From: UBA6168 sp964573725
GTDB lineage: Bacteria > Bacteroidota > Bacteroidia > Chitinophagales > Saprospiraceae
Reading direction: 5' to 3'
Length of the DNA stretch: 64,000 bases
NCBI GenBank assembly: GCA_964573725.1
Contig: CAZNLJ010000001.1
Coordinates: 62,001-126,000 of the forward strand
Shown piece by piece: positions 44,031 through 53,071 of the stretch (its first letter is position 1; every line of letters begins with the position of its first letter). Under the pieces are notes generated by a model. That model was not told the DNA's origin. It ran no database searches and saw nothing but the letters and a program-made list of their open reading frames with translations. Both the position numbers and the translations under genes were made by a program.

Positions 44031-44151
44031 ATGCTGTTTTTTTTTGCTGTATTACGGGAACTGCACGTCATTCATTCCGACCGGGGACCAACCTGACCCC
44101 GGCAGGACGGCACTGCACGCCGCCGCATTTCCAAGGTTTCAAGGTAACCAT

Positions 44152-44159
44152 TATCTTTG
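44152..44159 (+). promoter_or_regulatory. Putative -7 element of the LysM-CAP gene
   Basis: TATCTTTG fits TAnnTTTG and lies 110 bases before the ATG at 44269. The -33 region, about 19 bases upstream, reads TTC rather than TTG. It is in the only plausible promoter region for this gene. Confidence 0.45.
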
Positions 44160-44268
44160 AGACGGCAAGCCTCCGACCCCAAACACTTTAGACAGCCTGC
44201 CGTATTTCATCAATCGACGGCCTCGCCAGGGTCCTGAACTGGAAAGTGTCCGTTGCATTCCGTGTACC

Positions 44269-45429
44269 ATGCGAAACCTGCTGACCCTTCTGCCCCTGGC
44301 CCTGGCATCCGCGCTTCCGGCCTTCTCCCAATGTCCTGAAAGTAACCGGGAAGGTGTCCATATCGTACAAAAAGGGGAAACGCTCTTTCGAATCGCCGGC
44401 ATCTACGCGGTACGGGTGTCCGACCTGCGCGCCTGGAACCAGCTCGACGGGGACTTGCTCTCCCCATGCCAGGCGCTGAGGGTCCTGCCGCCGAAAGCGA
44501 CGGATACACCGCCCCCGGGTACCTACCCGATGCAAGCGGGGCCGACCCATATCGTCCAGTCCGGGGAGTCGGCGGCAGGCATCGCCGCCTTGTACGGATA
44601 TACGGAAATGCGGTTCCGATTGTTCAACCGGCTGGCGCCGGACGAGCCCCTCGAACCGGGTATGGTCCTGCGGACCGAAGACTGCGACTGCCCTGCCCTG
44701 GCGGGGCAGGACCTTGCCGCCCCCGACAAGCTGCCTTACCCGGGCTCCTTGCTTGCGGGGCTTCCGGTGACCGGCCTTGCGGAATATCCGGCCATTCCTA
44801 CGGAGCCCCGACAAGCCGGCGTCTTCCCGCCGGATACGCTCTCACCTGCGGAAAATCAACATACAGCCGCCACGACCGTCTCCCCGGGCCAGGCTTTCCG
44901 GCCGGCTGTCGCCGGATACCTCAGTACGTCGGAAAAGATGCTGCTCGATGAGATCAATCTCGTCAGGACCAACCCGGCCGCCTACCTGCCTCTGCTGGAG
45001 CGGTCCATACTGGCTGCTACCGACGACGATCCGACCCGCAGGACGGCCATGGAGGAATTGCGAACGGTGCTGCGGCAGACAAAGCCGATGGAACCGCTTT
45101 CCCCGGTCCAATGTCTTTACCTGTGCGGCCGGAAACACCTGGAAGACCAATCCGGGACACCCGCCCTGACCCATCGGGGAACGGATGGCTCCTGGCCATG
45201 GGAACGGATCCGACGGGATTGCCCCGACCTGACCGACGGCAACGAGATCATCCTGCCCGGCGGCCATGGGGTCCGTACCGCCGTCCTCACGCTCCTGATA
45301 GACGCGGGATATCCGGGGCGTGGCCACCGTCAGATGGTCCTGGACCCCCAGTGGAAATATGCAGCCTGCCTGACGGAAGCCGGATCGGGCTCCCAAGTGG
45401 ACGACTGGCTGGTCTTGTTCGGCAAATAG
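44269..45429 (+). CDS. Exported LysM-LysM-CAP domain protein
   Basis: A 386-residue protein with signal peptide (LLTLLPLALASALPAFSQ). Two LysM peptidoglycan-binding motifs follow: VHIVQKGETLFRIAGIYAV (~30-72) and THIVQSGESAAGIAALYGY (~92-138). After a proline-rich linker, the C-terminal ~160 residues look like a CAP/SCP domain: LLDEINLVRTNPAAYLPLLE, then ALTHRG, DGNEIILPG and PGRGHRQMVLDP, covering the GEN- and GHR-type boxes in degenerate form. CAP domains in bacteria have debated function; a role in cell-wall binding is supported by LysM. Not in an obvious operon. Confidence 0.78.
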   Translation: MRNLLTLLPLALASALPAFSQCPESNREGVHIVQKGETLFRIAGIYAVRVSDLRAWNQLDGDLLSPCQALRVLPPKATDTPPPGTYPMQAGPTHIVQSGESAAGIAALYGYTEMRFRLFNRLAPDEPLEPGMVLRTEDCDCPALAGQDLAAPDKLPYPGSLLAGLPVTGLAEYPAIPTEPRQAGVFPPDTLSPAENQHTAATTVSPGQAFRPAVAGYLSTSEKMLLDEINLVRTNPAAYLPLLERSILAATDDDPTRRTAMEELRTVLRQTKPMEPLSPVQCLYLCGRKHLEDQSGTPALTHRGTDGSWPWERIRRDCPDLTDGNEIILPGGHGVRTAVLTLLIDAGYPGRGHRQMVLDPQWKYAACLTEAGSGSQVDDWLVLFGK

Positions 45430-45463
45430 CCCGCCGCCGGTCGGCATGTCCTCCTGCCCCCCA

Positions 45464-45937
45464 TCATTCGGCAGCCTGTAACAATGCCGTGCCGGCGAGG
45501 CGGAACATGGTCCAGTCATCCAATGCTACCGCCCCCATTTCCCGGTAGAAATCAATCGCCGGTTTGTTCCAATCCAATACCGACCATTCCAGCCGGCCGC
45601 AACGCCGTTCCACAGCCAAGCGGGCAAGTGCTTTCAACAAGGCTTTGCCATAACCTTTACGCCGGAACACCGGCTTGACATAAAGGTCTTCCAAATAGAT
45701 GCCGGGCTTGCCCAGGAAAGTGGAGAAATTCCGGAAGAAAAGGGCGAAAGCAGCAGGTTCCGTTCCCTCGTAACCGAGGAGCACCTCGGCAACCCTATTC
45801 TCCCCGAACAGATGCTCCCGCAGGTCGGCCTCCGTGGCGACGACCAGGTGGGACAAGCGCTCGTAAGCCGCCAGTTCCTGGATGAAGGACAGTACCAGCG
45901 GCAGGTCCGCCTCCGTGGCTTTCTTAATGACTATCAT
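45464..45937 (-). CDS. GNAT acetyltransferase, diamine/spermidine (SAT)-like
   Basis: A 157-residue acetyl-CoA-dependent N-acetyltransferase. The acetyl-CoA loop FRRKGYGKALL (91-101) fits the R/QxxGxG/A rule, preceded by the beta-4 strand GIYLEDLYVKP, which is characteristic of the spermidine/spermine (SAT1-like) subgroup. The C-terminal part RLEWSVLDWNKPAIDFYREMGA is also SAT-like. Start MIVIKKATEADL (45937) is at the first GNAT strand; the longer frame to 46420 lies antisense to the gluconokinase region and is rejected. A thialysine or polyamine substrate is probable but not proven. Confidence 0.85.
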   Translation of the reverse strand: MIVIKKATEADLPLVLSFIQELAAYERLSHLVVATEADLREHLFGENRVAEVLLGYEGTEPAAFALFFRNFSTFLGKPGIYLEDLYVKPVFRRKGYGKALLKALARLAVERRCGRLEWSVLDWNKPAIDFYREMGAVALDDWTMFRLAGTALLQAAE

Positions 45938-45980
45938 ATCGTCGGTTCTTTTTTTCCTTTGAACTTCGGGACCGGGCAAT

Positions 45981-47489
45981 TCATGGGTTTTGGGCCTCAA
46001 CCGGCGGGCGAAGCCGGCCATAAAGCCCGGCAAATGCATCGATGCATGCCCGATAGGTGTCCTGCAGGGACAAGTCCGGCCGGAAGATAGGCGATGGGAT
46101 GGGCATCCCTCCGGAATGCCAGTCCTCCGTCTGCAGTCCCAAGTATTGCATGGCCAGGATACCCGCCCCGCGCGCGGCACTGTCCGCCACGGATGCCCGC
46201 TGCACCGGTTTTCCGAATACATCGGCCACCAGCTGCAACCAGGCCGGGTGGTTCGTAAAGCCCCCGTCCGCCAGGATATGGTCGAAACCGTGGCCCGCCC
46301 TTTCCAAGGAATCCCCGACCAGCCGGAGATTGAAGCACAGGCCTTCCAGTACCGCCCGATGAAAATGGTCTCTCGTATGTCGGATGCCGATGCCATGAAA
46401 ACAACCCTTTGCACCGGCATCCCAGACCGGAGCCCGTTCGCCCAGCAAGTACGGCAGGAACGTCAGTCCGGCCGAACCGGGCGGAAGGTCGGCCAGGCGT
46501 TCCTGTGCGGCACCGACAGCGGCGTGACCAGGCGTTCGCCCCAGGAATGTACGGGTGAACCAGTCGTATACGGCCCCTCCGCTGTTGCTCCCCCCGCCGA
46601 TGACGAACCAGTCGGTAAACAGCCCGTATCGGAAGAGGGCCGGTGATGGCCGGATATCCATTGTCCGGGTAGATACCCGCAAGGCCGCACTGGTCCCGAC
46701 GGTGAGGACCGCCCGGCGGCACTCCGGTCCGGCTCCGGCCCCAAGGTTGGACAGGCAGCCGTCGGCCGCACCTATCAGGAAAGGGATATCCCTTGGTATA
46801 CCCATCGAACGGGCCGGCCCCGGCAGCAGCGGGGGCAGCGCAGCCCGGGTGGAGACCAACTCCGGAAGCGCTGCGGCACTAATCCCGGCAAAGTCCAACG
46901 ACGGACCGAACCAGTCTCCGGTAAAACCATCGAACAGCCCTGTGGCGGAAGCCAGGCTGGTATCCAGTAAGGGCACGCCGCACAGCCGCTGGACGACATA
47001 TGACTTGATGTCGAGAAACCGGTGGACGGCCGGCATGATATCAGCCAGGTGCTCTCGGATCCACGGTATTTTCAAAAGCGGAAGCATGGCATGCCAGGGC
47101 GTACCACAACGATGGTGGACCTCCCGAGCGAATCCGGTTCCGCGCAGGGGTTCCGCCATGTCCGCCGCGCGGGTATCCGCCCAGACCAGCAGGGGGGTCA
47201 AGGGCCGGCCGGCCTCATCCACCGCCAACACACTGTGCATGGCACTGCTCAATGCGATTGCCGCGGGCGGACAAGCCAGGCAGGCGACGCAACGACGGAC
47301 CACCGACAGGACCGCCCGGTATACGACCTCGGCCCGCAGTTCCTGTCGGCCGGGCGCGGGGGACAGCATGCGCAACGGCACGGACTGCCGGCACAGGACA
47401 TGACCGGTCCGGTCGAATCCTACCGCCTTGACGGAAGATGTCCCGAGGTCCAGCCCGATGACATAGAAACACTTGTTGCCTTTTTCCAT
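45981..47489 (-). CDS. FGGY-family carbohydrate kinase, probably gluconokinase
   Basis: A 502-residue sugar kinase. The N-terminal ATP/phosphate motif is VIGLDLGTSSVKAVGFD (10-26). MHSVLAVDEAGRPLTPLLVWADTRA is the region that resembles bacillary gluconate kinases. The catalytic region is IGAADGCLSNLGAG with its Asp, and the adenosine-binding part LADGGFTNHPAWLQLVADVFG follows. Gluconate is the preferred guess; xylulose or other sugars are possible. Gluconate-6-phosphate would feed the pentose-phosphate or Entner-Doudoroff route, compatible with the altronate dehydratase gene in the window. Start MEKGNK is preferred over MLSVSMEKG five codons upstream. Confidence 0.82.
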   Translation of the reverse strand: MEKGNKCFYVIGLDLGTSSVKAVGFDRTGHVLCRQSVPLRMLSPAPGRQELRAEVVYRAVLSVVRRCVACLACPPAAIALSSAMHSVLAVDEAGRPLTPLLVWADTRAADMAEPLRGTGFAREVHHRCGTPWHAMLPLLKIPWIREHLADIMPAVHRFLDIKSYVVQRLCGVPLLDTSLASATGLFDGFTGDWFGPSLDFAGISAAALPELVSTRAALPPLLPGPARSMGIPRDIPFLIGAADGCLSNLGAGAGPECRRAVLTVGTSAALRVSTRTMDIRPSPALFRYGLFTDWFVIGGGSNSGGAVYDWFTRTFLGRTPGHAAVGAAQERLADLPPGSAGLTFLPYLLGERAPVWDAGAKGCFHGIGIRHTRDHFHRAVLEGLCFNLRLVGDSLERAGHGFDHILADGGFTNHPAWLQLVADVFGKPVQRASVADSAARGAGILAMQYLGLQTEDWHSGGMPIPSPIFRPDLSLQDTYRACIDAFAGLYGRLRPPVEAQNP

Positions 47490-47878
47490 GGATACGGAAA
47501 GCATGTGGGCATGGCATTGTATGAAACCCGGAGCGAGCGGACGGCGCCCCGGAAAGGTAAAGGTAAGAAACTGTCCCAAATCCGCCGGCCGCCCCGCACG
47601 CCCGATGCCGTCCCCTGCGACCGGGCGCCCGTCGGGGTACCCATTTGCGGAAAAGCAGACGCATTCAGGTATGCACACCTGCCGCCCTTCGGCCGGCAGC
47701 CGGAACCAGACCACCCCAAAAAAGTCAATTGCCTCCCGAAAACATACGGTCTGCTGTACGGAACCCGCCGGGCATTCCGCCGATTCAAATTTTTGAGATA
47801 TCATTGTACCGGCGCGGTGGACAGATGGATCGGCCATCGGATGGATTCCGCCTCCAGGACCCTCAAACTACGATACCC
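47490..47878. other. Divergent intergenic region, gluconokinase / EAD-trypsin genes
   Basis: 389 bases. No gene or RNA recognised. A TATCATTG sequence close to 47800 differs from TAnnTTTG at one base and could drive the EAD-trypsin gene, but it lacks a TTG at the right distance. Confidence 0.35.
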
Positions 47879-48901
47879 ATGCAGACGGCACTGACCAGTT
47901 ATCTCAGACAAATAAAGGAATTGATCGCAGAGGATGCCCTCGAAGATGCATTCCGGCTGTTGATCCGGATGGACGAAGAATTCCGGATCGGTCTGTCTAA
48001 CGACCTCATCTTGCAACAGGGCCGTTATCGGCGGAATGAACGGGATATGCTGCGCGGGTTGCTGCCCGTCGACCATTACCACCGGACAAATGCTCAAATT
48101 CGCGCAGCCCTACTATACCTGCTGGACAGCATCCCCGGAAAAATGAGCTTAAACCAGTTCTTGTCCGGTATCAAAGGCATGAATTTCCAGGTGCCGGATG
48201 ACACCGCATTGGAGAAAATTATCGGGGACAAGAGCCGGATGGTCAAGATCGGTTGGTTGGAAATGGCCCTCCGTGCTACCCGGAGCGTCGGACGCGTGGT
48301 CAACGGCCACGCCACCGGGACCGGTTTCCTGGTCGAGGGCGAATACCTGGTCACCAACCACCACGTCCTCCGAACGGAAGAGGAGGCCGAAACAGCCTAT
48401 GTGGAGTTCAATTTCGAGGAGGATGCCGCCGGCCAACGAAAAAAGAGATACCAATACCGGTTCGATCCGGACGACTTCCTCACCAATCCGAGCCTGGAAC
48501 TGGATTACACCCGCGTCAAGGTGCTACCGATGCAGGGAGGCGTCCCCCTCTCGGAATGGGGCATGCTGACCATGGCGGCGGACGCGGTACCGGTACCGGG
48601 AGATCCGGTCAACATCATCCAGCACCCGAATGGCGATGTGAAACAAATCGCGTTGACCGCCAACGAAGTGTTTTCGGTTTGGAACAATTATGTCTTTTAT
48701 GCCGCGGATACGGAACCAGGATCCAGCGGATCTCCCGTCTTCAACCAGAGCTGGCAGGTGGTGGCCGTGCATCATGCCGGAAAACTGCTCTCGGAAGGCG
48801 GGATGGTCATCAATGCCAAGGGGGAGAAGAAAAGTGCGAACAGGGGCATCCTGGTCGGAGCCATCCTGCAGGACATAGCGGCGCGTATGGAAGGACGATG
48901 A
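47879..48901 (+). CDS. Effector-associated-domain (EAD-like) plus trypsin-like serine protease
   Basis: A 340-residue protein without signal peptide, so cytoplasmic. Residues 1-84 are helical (LRQIKELIAEDALEDAFRLL, then ILQQGRYRRNERDML and QIRAALLYLLDSI) and look like an effector-associated domain of the EAD11 type, an adaptor found in bacterial conflict systems. After a linker, residues ~132-335 are a trypsin-like domain with an apparently complete triad: His162 (YLVTNHHV), Asp209 (LELDYTRV) and Ser283 (PGSSGSPV). Such proteins are usually partnered by another EAD protein with an NTPase or repeat; none is adjacent here. Start 47879 is favoured; 47825 is possible. Confidence 0.75.
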   Translation: MQTALTSYLRQIKELIAEDALEDAFRLLIRMDEEFRIGLSNDLILQQGRYRRNERDMLRGLLPVDHYHRTNAQIRAALLYLLDSIPGKMSLNQFLSGIKGMNFQVPDDTALEKIIGDKSRMVKIGWLEMALRATRSVGRVVNGHATGTGFLVEGEYLVTNHHVLRTEEEAETAYVEFNFEEDAAGQRKKRYQYRFDPDDFLTNPSLELDYTRVKVLPMQGGVPLSEWGMLTMAADAVPVPGDPVNIIQHPNGDVKQIALTANEVFSVWNNYVFYAADTEPGSSGSPVFNQSWQVVAVHHAGKLLSEGGMVINAKGEKKSANRGILVGAILQDIAARMEGR

Positions 48902-48955
48902 GCGGGATCCGGTCCGGTGGGGAAGAAGACAAACCGACGGGCCGACCGACTGGGC

Positions 48956-49411
48956 TCAGGCCTGCCGATTCCCACCGCCGGCCCCCAGGAGCAGGGCTCC
49001 CCAACCGGCGACGAACAGCGTACCGCCCAACGGCGTAATCCAACCGACATATTTCCCAACGTCGGGAATACCCAGGACCTCGCGCAGCGCCAACAGGTAG
49101 AGGGAGCCACTGAAACACAAGATCCCGGCTACGAACAACCAGCCCGCCATCCGTGCCCGGCGGGGATTCCCCCACCCGCCCCACCAGGCGGCGGCCACCA
49201 AGGCAAAGGTGTGGTAGAACTGGTAGCGGATACCGGTCTCGTATATCTGAAGCTGATAGGCAGACAGGACGTCTTTCAGCGCATGTGCCCCGAAGGCCCC
49301 AAGCAGGGTGGCGCTGCCGCCGAAGAGACAAGCCAGCCAAAGGAATTGCCGGACAAAAGGAGCGGCCCCGGAGTTTGCGACGGATCGGTTGGTATTGTCC
49401 ATTTCAGTCAT
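48956..49411 (-). CDS. DUF423 family membrane protein
   Basis: A 151-residue protein with four hydrophobic segments. DUF423/YgdD signatures are clear: LGAFGAHALKDVLS after the first helix, YQFYHTFALVAAAW, LFVAGILCFSGSLYLLAL and ITPLGGTLFVAGWGALL. The family is widespread and of unknown function in the inner membrane. It starts 9 bases after the biotinyl carrier gene on the same strand, so the two are probably co-transcribed. The second Met (MDNTNRS, 49402) could also be the start. Confidence 0.9.
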   Translation of the reverse strand: MTEMDNTNRSVANSGAAPFVRQFLWLACLFGGSATLLGAFGAHALKDVLSAYQLQIYETGIRYQFYHTFALVAAAWWGGWGNPRRARMAGWLFVAGILCFSGSLYLLALREVLGIPDVGKYVGWITPLGGTLFVAGWGALLLGAGGGNRQA

Positions 49412-49420
49412 TGTCGGTCA

Positions 49421-49912
49421 TCATGCCATCTCCACCATGCACTGGCCCTTCTCCAGCGCCTGGCCCCTTTCCACCAGGACTGCCTTCACGAGGCCGGCCC
49501 CGGGAGACTTGATGACATTCTCCATTTTCATCGCCTCCAGCACGAGCAGGGGGTCTCCTTCGGATACCGCCTGACCCACTTCCACCAGGACCTGGAGGAC
49601 CAAACCCGGCATGGGTGACTTCACGTCCCGCACCTGGTGCAGGGCCTGGTCTTGCCATCCCATTTCCTGCACCAGGCGGTCGTATCGATCTGTAATTCGT
49701 GCGTGGAAAGAGATACCGTCCACCTCGAGATGCACCGTTCCGGCCGACAGGTCGTGCGACAGGACGGATACCCGGTAAGCGGAGCCGGCCTTGTCCAGTA
49801 CATGATATTCGGCAGCGCCGGTCCGCAGGATGTCCGGCATGGGCGTCGTTCCGGGATGGAAGGAGAAGGTGGGCCCATTGTCCAGCTGGACGGCCAATTC
49901 ATCCGACTGCAT
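49421..49912 (-). CDS. Biotin carboxyl carrier domain protein (acyl-CoA carboxylase subunit)
   Basis: A 163-residue protein whose C-terminal ~70 residues form a biotinyl domain; the biotinylated Lys129 lies in LEAMKMENVI. The N-terminal half (beta-rich, TVHLEVDGISFHARI) matches the stalk of Bacteroidota acetyl/propionyl-CoA carboxylase carrier subunits (KSPMPGLVLQVLV joins the two). It carries CO2 between a biotin carboxylase and a carboxyltransferase, which are not in the window. Start at MQSDELAVQL. Upstream lies a gene-free stretch of 225 bases. Confidence 0.9.
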   Translation of the reverse strand: MQSDELAVQLDNGPTFSFHPGTTPMPDILRTGAAEYHVLDKAGSAYRVSVLSHDLSAGTVHLEVDGISFHARITDRYDRLVQEMGWQDQALHQVRDVKSPMPGLVLQVLVEVGQAVSEGDPLLVLEAMKMENVIKSPGAGLVKAVLVERGQALEKGQCMVEMA

Positions 49913-50137
49913 AAGCTGTTCTTAATTTTCAGGTAGTCAGGCCGACACAGGCAAGCCCGTCGATTCATCCCGAAGCACCGATGGCCGGGGCCACCGGATG
50001 GAAAGCGCGCAGGACAGGCCATAGGGGGCCACCGGACGAACCGGATGTTAAAGGTAGGAATATTATCACGCAGAAGCCACGACGAAGCGAAGACAATTTC
50101 CGGAACGCGCGTATGGTCCGGTTGGTGCCGGGAAGGC

Positions 50138-50524
50138 TCAAGGGGGAGCGGACCTTGCCAATCCGGACCAAGCCATCGCTTCCTGTACCGACATCACCAG
50201 GTAAATACCGAGGTAAACGAAGAGGAATCCATCCTTCCGGGGCAAAAACCGGTAGGACAACCAGATGACCAGCAGGGTCAGGAACAGCCGGGCGAAAACC
50301 AAGGTCATGAAAGCCTGCAGGAAGGCATTCCGTTGTCGGCTAACCGCGGAAACAGCCGCCCATTTACAGGAAACCAAGGACCATACCGTATAGGCAGCCA
50401 AGGCCCAAAGCGACCAGGACAGGGAAAAACGACCGGGTAACAACTGATGGGCCACACCGATGGCCACCGCAAGGACAGCGGCAAGCAGCGCGAGGGAACG
50501 ATAGTGTCGGGCCAGGGCTGTCAT
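50138..50524 (-). CDS. Small four-helix membrane protein (AtpI-like context)
   Basis: A 128-residue protein with four hydrophobic segments (SLALLAAVLAVAIGVAHQLL, WALAAYTVWSLVS, VFARLFLTLLVIWLSYRFL, FVYLGIYLVMSVQEAMAW). No motif names the family. In other Bacteroidota a similar small membrane protein lies between bactofilin and the F0F1 ATPase genes; here it follows bactofilin but no atp genes are in the window, so that link is inference. Basic residues flank helix 3 (RLF, YRFLPRK). Start MTALARHYRS at 50524. Confidence 0.6.
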   Translation of the reverse strand: MTALARHYRSLALLAAVLAVAIGVAHQLLPGRFSLSWSLWALAAYTVWSLVSCKWAAVSAVSRQRNAFLQAFMTLVFARLFLTLLVIWLSYRFLPRKDGFLFVYLGIYLVMSVQEAMAWSGLARSAPP

Positions 50525-50557
50525 GCGCGTGAAAAAGGCTTGGACGTTCGCAACTGT

Positions 50558-50591
50558 AAAAGGTCAGCAAGCGGACGCCAACTGACCTTTT
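50558..50591 (-). terminator. Terminator after the bactofilin gene
   Basis: The 9-bp stem AAAGGTCAG (50559-50567) pairs with CTGACCTTT (50582-50590) over a 14-base loop, with A/T runs on both sides giving a T-run for minus-strand transcripts. It lies about 65 bases downstream of the bactofilin stop and just before the small membrane-protein gene. Confidence 0.65.
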
Positions 50592-50656
50592 AAAAGAGTG
50601 TGAGCTGCCGAAAGGCAGGTAAGTATAGATGCTTCGCAACGAAGACGGCCGGGCAA

Positions 50657-51148
50657 TCAGTTCTTACGCTGGGTGGAAGCGGCTCCCGCCAGTGCCACGG
50701 AGGAGGGCGTGCCGTTTCCGGACACCTTCAGCAGCTCGGCATCCGAAGCTTTCAACGCGCCGTTCCCTTTGTCGTTATGTACCTTGAAGGACCCGCTGAT
50801 GACCGCACCGGCCTGGACAATCAACTTGCCGTAATTGACCTCTGCGTGCACCTGGGCAGATTCACGGATGTTAAGGGTTTCCTTTACATACATGGTTCCG
50901 TTGAAACGACCTTCGATGACAGCATTTTCGCAGTTGATGGTACCCTCGATGGATCCGGATGAACCGATGATGACCTTGGAATTGCAAATCAGGTCTCCCT
51001 TGATGACCCCGTCGATGCGGATGTCATGGCTTGCCGTCACTTTCCCTTCAATGATGGTGTGCTGAACCAGGCTGTTCAAAGAGTGCGTGGCGGAAACCGG
51101 CATGATACCGGCTTTCGCATGGTCTTTCTTCTTGTCGTTTCCAAACAT
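50657..51148 (-). CDS. Bactofilin (polymer-forming cytoskeletal protein)
   Basis: A 163-residue protein built around a right-handed beta-helix: repeated ~17-residue turns with the pattern I-x-G-x-V-x-x-S (IIEGKVTASHDIRIDG, GDLICNSKVIIGSSGSIEG, AVIEGRFNGTMYVKETLNI). Short disordered tails at both ends (MFGNDKKKDHAK and SVALAGAASTQRKN) are typical. Bactofilins self-assemble into filaments at the membrane and guide shape or polar proteins. Start MFGNDKKK is clear. A terminator follows. The upstream 864 bases are gene-free. Confidence 0.93.
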   Translation of the reverse strand: MFGNDKKKDHAKAGIMPVSATHSLNSLVQHTIIEGKVTASHDIRIDGVIKGDLICNSKVIIGSSGSIEGTINCENAVIEGRFNGTMYVKETLNIRESAQVHAEVNYGKLIVQAGAVISGSFKVHNDKGNGALKASDAELLKVSGNGTPSSVALAGAASTQRKN

Positions 51149-52012
51149 AGTTGTAAATGTTTTGCAGAGAACTTAGCAACTCCGCTTGAGGGAAAGGACC
51201 TGCAATGCAAAGGGCTTTCCGAGCAATCCAGGCTCTTGTTCAAAAGGGCCTGGGAAAAAGTTTTCGGATGAAACCGGCAGTCATATCCACTTTCTACCGT
51301 TGAACTTGAATGGACACCGTGAATGGGGTGTTCCGGAAACGTATTCCAACCATCATTTGTGGTTCAAAGTTCTTATTTTTTGGCCGCTTGGAATAATTTG
51401 GAACCATAAAATATTTGCACCTACGAGAAATACCGCTTATCGGGTACCTTAATCATGCCATGCAACTTTAATCTTACGCGATTTCCGGCTGATTCCGGTC
51501 CGTATGATCCCGGTAAATCGCCGGAGGCTCCGATTTCCGTTCGAAAGGCCACCGCTGCGTATGTAGGACAGCAACGGCCGACGAAACGGCCTTGTCCGGC
51601 CGGAATTGACCGGGGCATCCGATTCCGGCCGGATATGCCGAGGACCTTATTCCGATGACATCCGCAGGAGTCCACACCGGACCGCCCCTCATCCCGAAGG
51701 GAATGGAACCGATTGGCATACCGGGGATCATCTTCCCCGCCGAGCCGGATACCCACTGAGGAAGGGGGAAGTCAAAGGTTTCCGGAAACCCGGCCCACTC
51801 GAAGTGGTTATACAGGGCAACGCTATGGATTGGTGCGGTTGAGGTATTCAGGCCGGGATGTGGCAAGTGCAGACCACGCGGAGTCGATTGGAACGGACAC
51901 CTGCGCGTACGCGTCGAAGTCCGCGCACGACAGGGCCGGGAAACCGAGCCCTATGCGGGCCGGACACCCCGGGTCAGCGGGCTACGGTTTCACGGGCCAG
52001 GACAGGCTCCCG
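51149..52012. other. Large gene-free region between bactofilin and PorP/SprF
   Basis: 864 bases without a supportable gene. A 130-codon frame on the minus strand (51474-51866) has no recognisable domain, no signal peptide and proline-rich composition. Local inverted repeats of the GGCCG...CGGCC type occur around 51570. AT-richer sequence near 51360-51440 may hold the bactofilin promoter, but no consensus match was found. Confidence 0.4.
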
Positions 52013-53071
52013 TCAGAAGTTCGGGCAATACACGCCCCTTCTTTCGTTCCCGCAGAACTTGTACGCGAGGGCGAACTCGAATGCACCGTTGCTGTTGCTG
52101 GCGGGCCGGAGCGCGGAGACATTCACATCGTAGCTGAATCCGAGTGTAAACTGGTTGTAATCGAAGCGGGTGGAGAGGATAACGGCGTCCGTCAGCACCC
52201 CGCTGATGACCCGATTGGAGACACGGACCCAGGTACCGAAATAAAAGGCCTGGTAATCGCTGAATTTCCCTTTACCGCTACCCAGGTTGAACTTGAGGCT
52301 GGTGCCGGAATTCAACTGGAAAGAGGGGCCTTGGAACATGGCGATGATGCCGGGCACCAAACCCACCTTGCGACTGATTTCGAATTCCCCGCCGGTGTGG
52401 ACGGTAAAACGGCTGTACAGGAAGTCCTCGTTGGCGGAATCGAAGGATTGGTTGGCGCGATTGAGGTGGTGATAGGCAGCGCCGATGTAAAAATTATTAT
52501 CGGCATCGAATACCGAGAACCAGAGCAGGCCGGCGCCCGCATCTGCGAAGATGAAGTTGTCCTGGTCGAAATTGCTTTCCTCGAGCGAGGGGCAATTGGC
52601 ACAGAAACCGCCGTTGCCGTCATGCTGGGTTCCCCAGCGCAATTTCAGGAAATCAAGACTGCGTTGGGCGAGTCCGGCTTCGGCCCCCACCACCAGGTAA
52701 TGGGCGTCTTTCCGCCCGCCCCCCATCTTCTTGCTGTAGGAGCCGGACAATTTCCCGGTTATCGTTGCGAAGTTCCCTTCCCCCGCGCGATCACCCCAGA
52801 AGGTTCCGCCGATTCCAAAATAATCGTAGCGTCCGACCGGGATACGTTGGTCATAGGAGGTATTATACGTAGAATAGGCATTGCTTTTCAACACACTGGC
52901 CCATTGGTTCCTGTAGTTGGCGGTCAATCTGACATTGCAGTTCATCAAGCCGGTCATCGCGGGGTTGAGATTGAGCGGCGAAAGGTAGAACTGTGAGAAA
53001 TGGATATCCTGCGCCGGAAGGACGAGGCTTGACATCAGCGCGAGCGCCAGGAATAAGTGCTTGATTTTCAT
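52013..53071 (-). CDS. PorP/SprF family T9SS-associated outer-membrane protein (stand-alone)
   Basis: A 352-residue barrel with signal peptide (HLFLALALMSSLVLPAQ). The family start is textbook: DIHFSQFYLSPLNLNPAMTG, then RLTANYRNQWASV, and a repeated beta pattern with glycine-aromatic turns; it ends YKFCGNERRGVYCPNF. A cysteine pair lies in FCANCPSLEESN. It has no adjacent T9SS type B substrate gene, unlike the copy at 26630. Large gene-free regions lie on both sides. Start MKIKHLFLA at 53071. Confidence 0.92.
   Translation of the reverse strand: MKIKHLFLALALMSSLVLPAQDIHFSQFYLSPLNLNPAMTGLMNCNVRLTANYRNQWASVLKSNAYSTYNTSYDQRIPVGRYDYFGIGGTFWGDRAGEGNFATITGKLSGSYSKKMGGGRKDAHYLVVGAEAGLAQRSLDFLKLRWGTQHDGNGGFCANCPSLEESNFDQDNFIFADAGAGLLWFSVFDADNNFYIGAAYHHLNRANQSFDSANEDFLYSRFTVHTGGEFEISRKVGLVPGIIAMFQGPSFQLNSGTSLKFNLGSGKGKFSDYQAFYFGTWVRVSNRVISGVLTDAVILSTRFDYNQFTLGFSYDVNVSALRPASNSNGAFEFALAYKFCGNERRGVYCPNF

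Noticed and set aside
45938..46420. Extended start for the GNAT gene
   Set aside because: The extra residues are antisense to the gluconokinase coding region and have no GNAT features.
51474..51866. 130-codon minus-strand frame
   Set aside because: No domain, signal peptide or start context; proline-rich random-looking composition.
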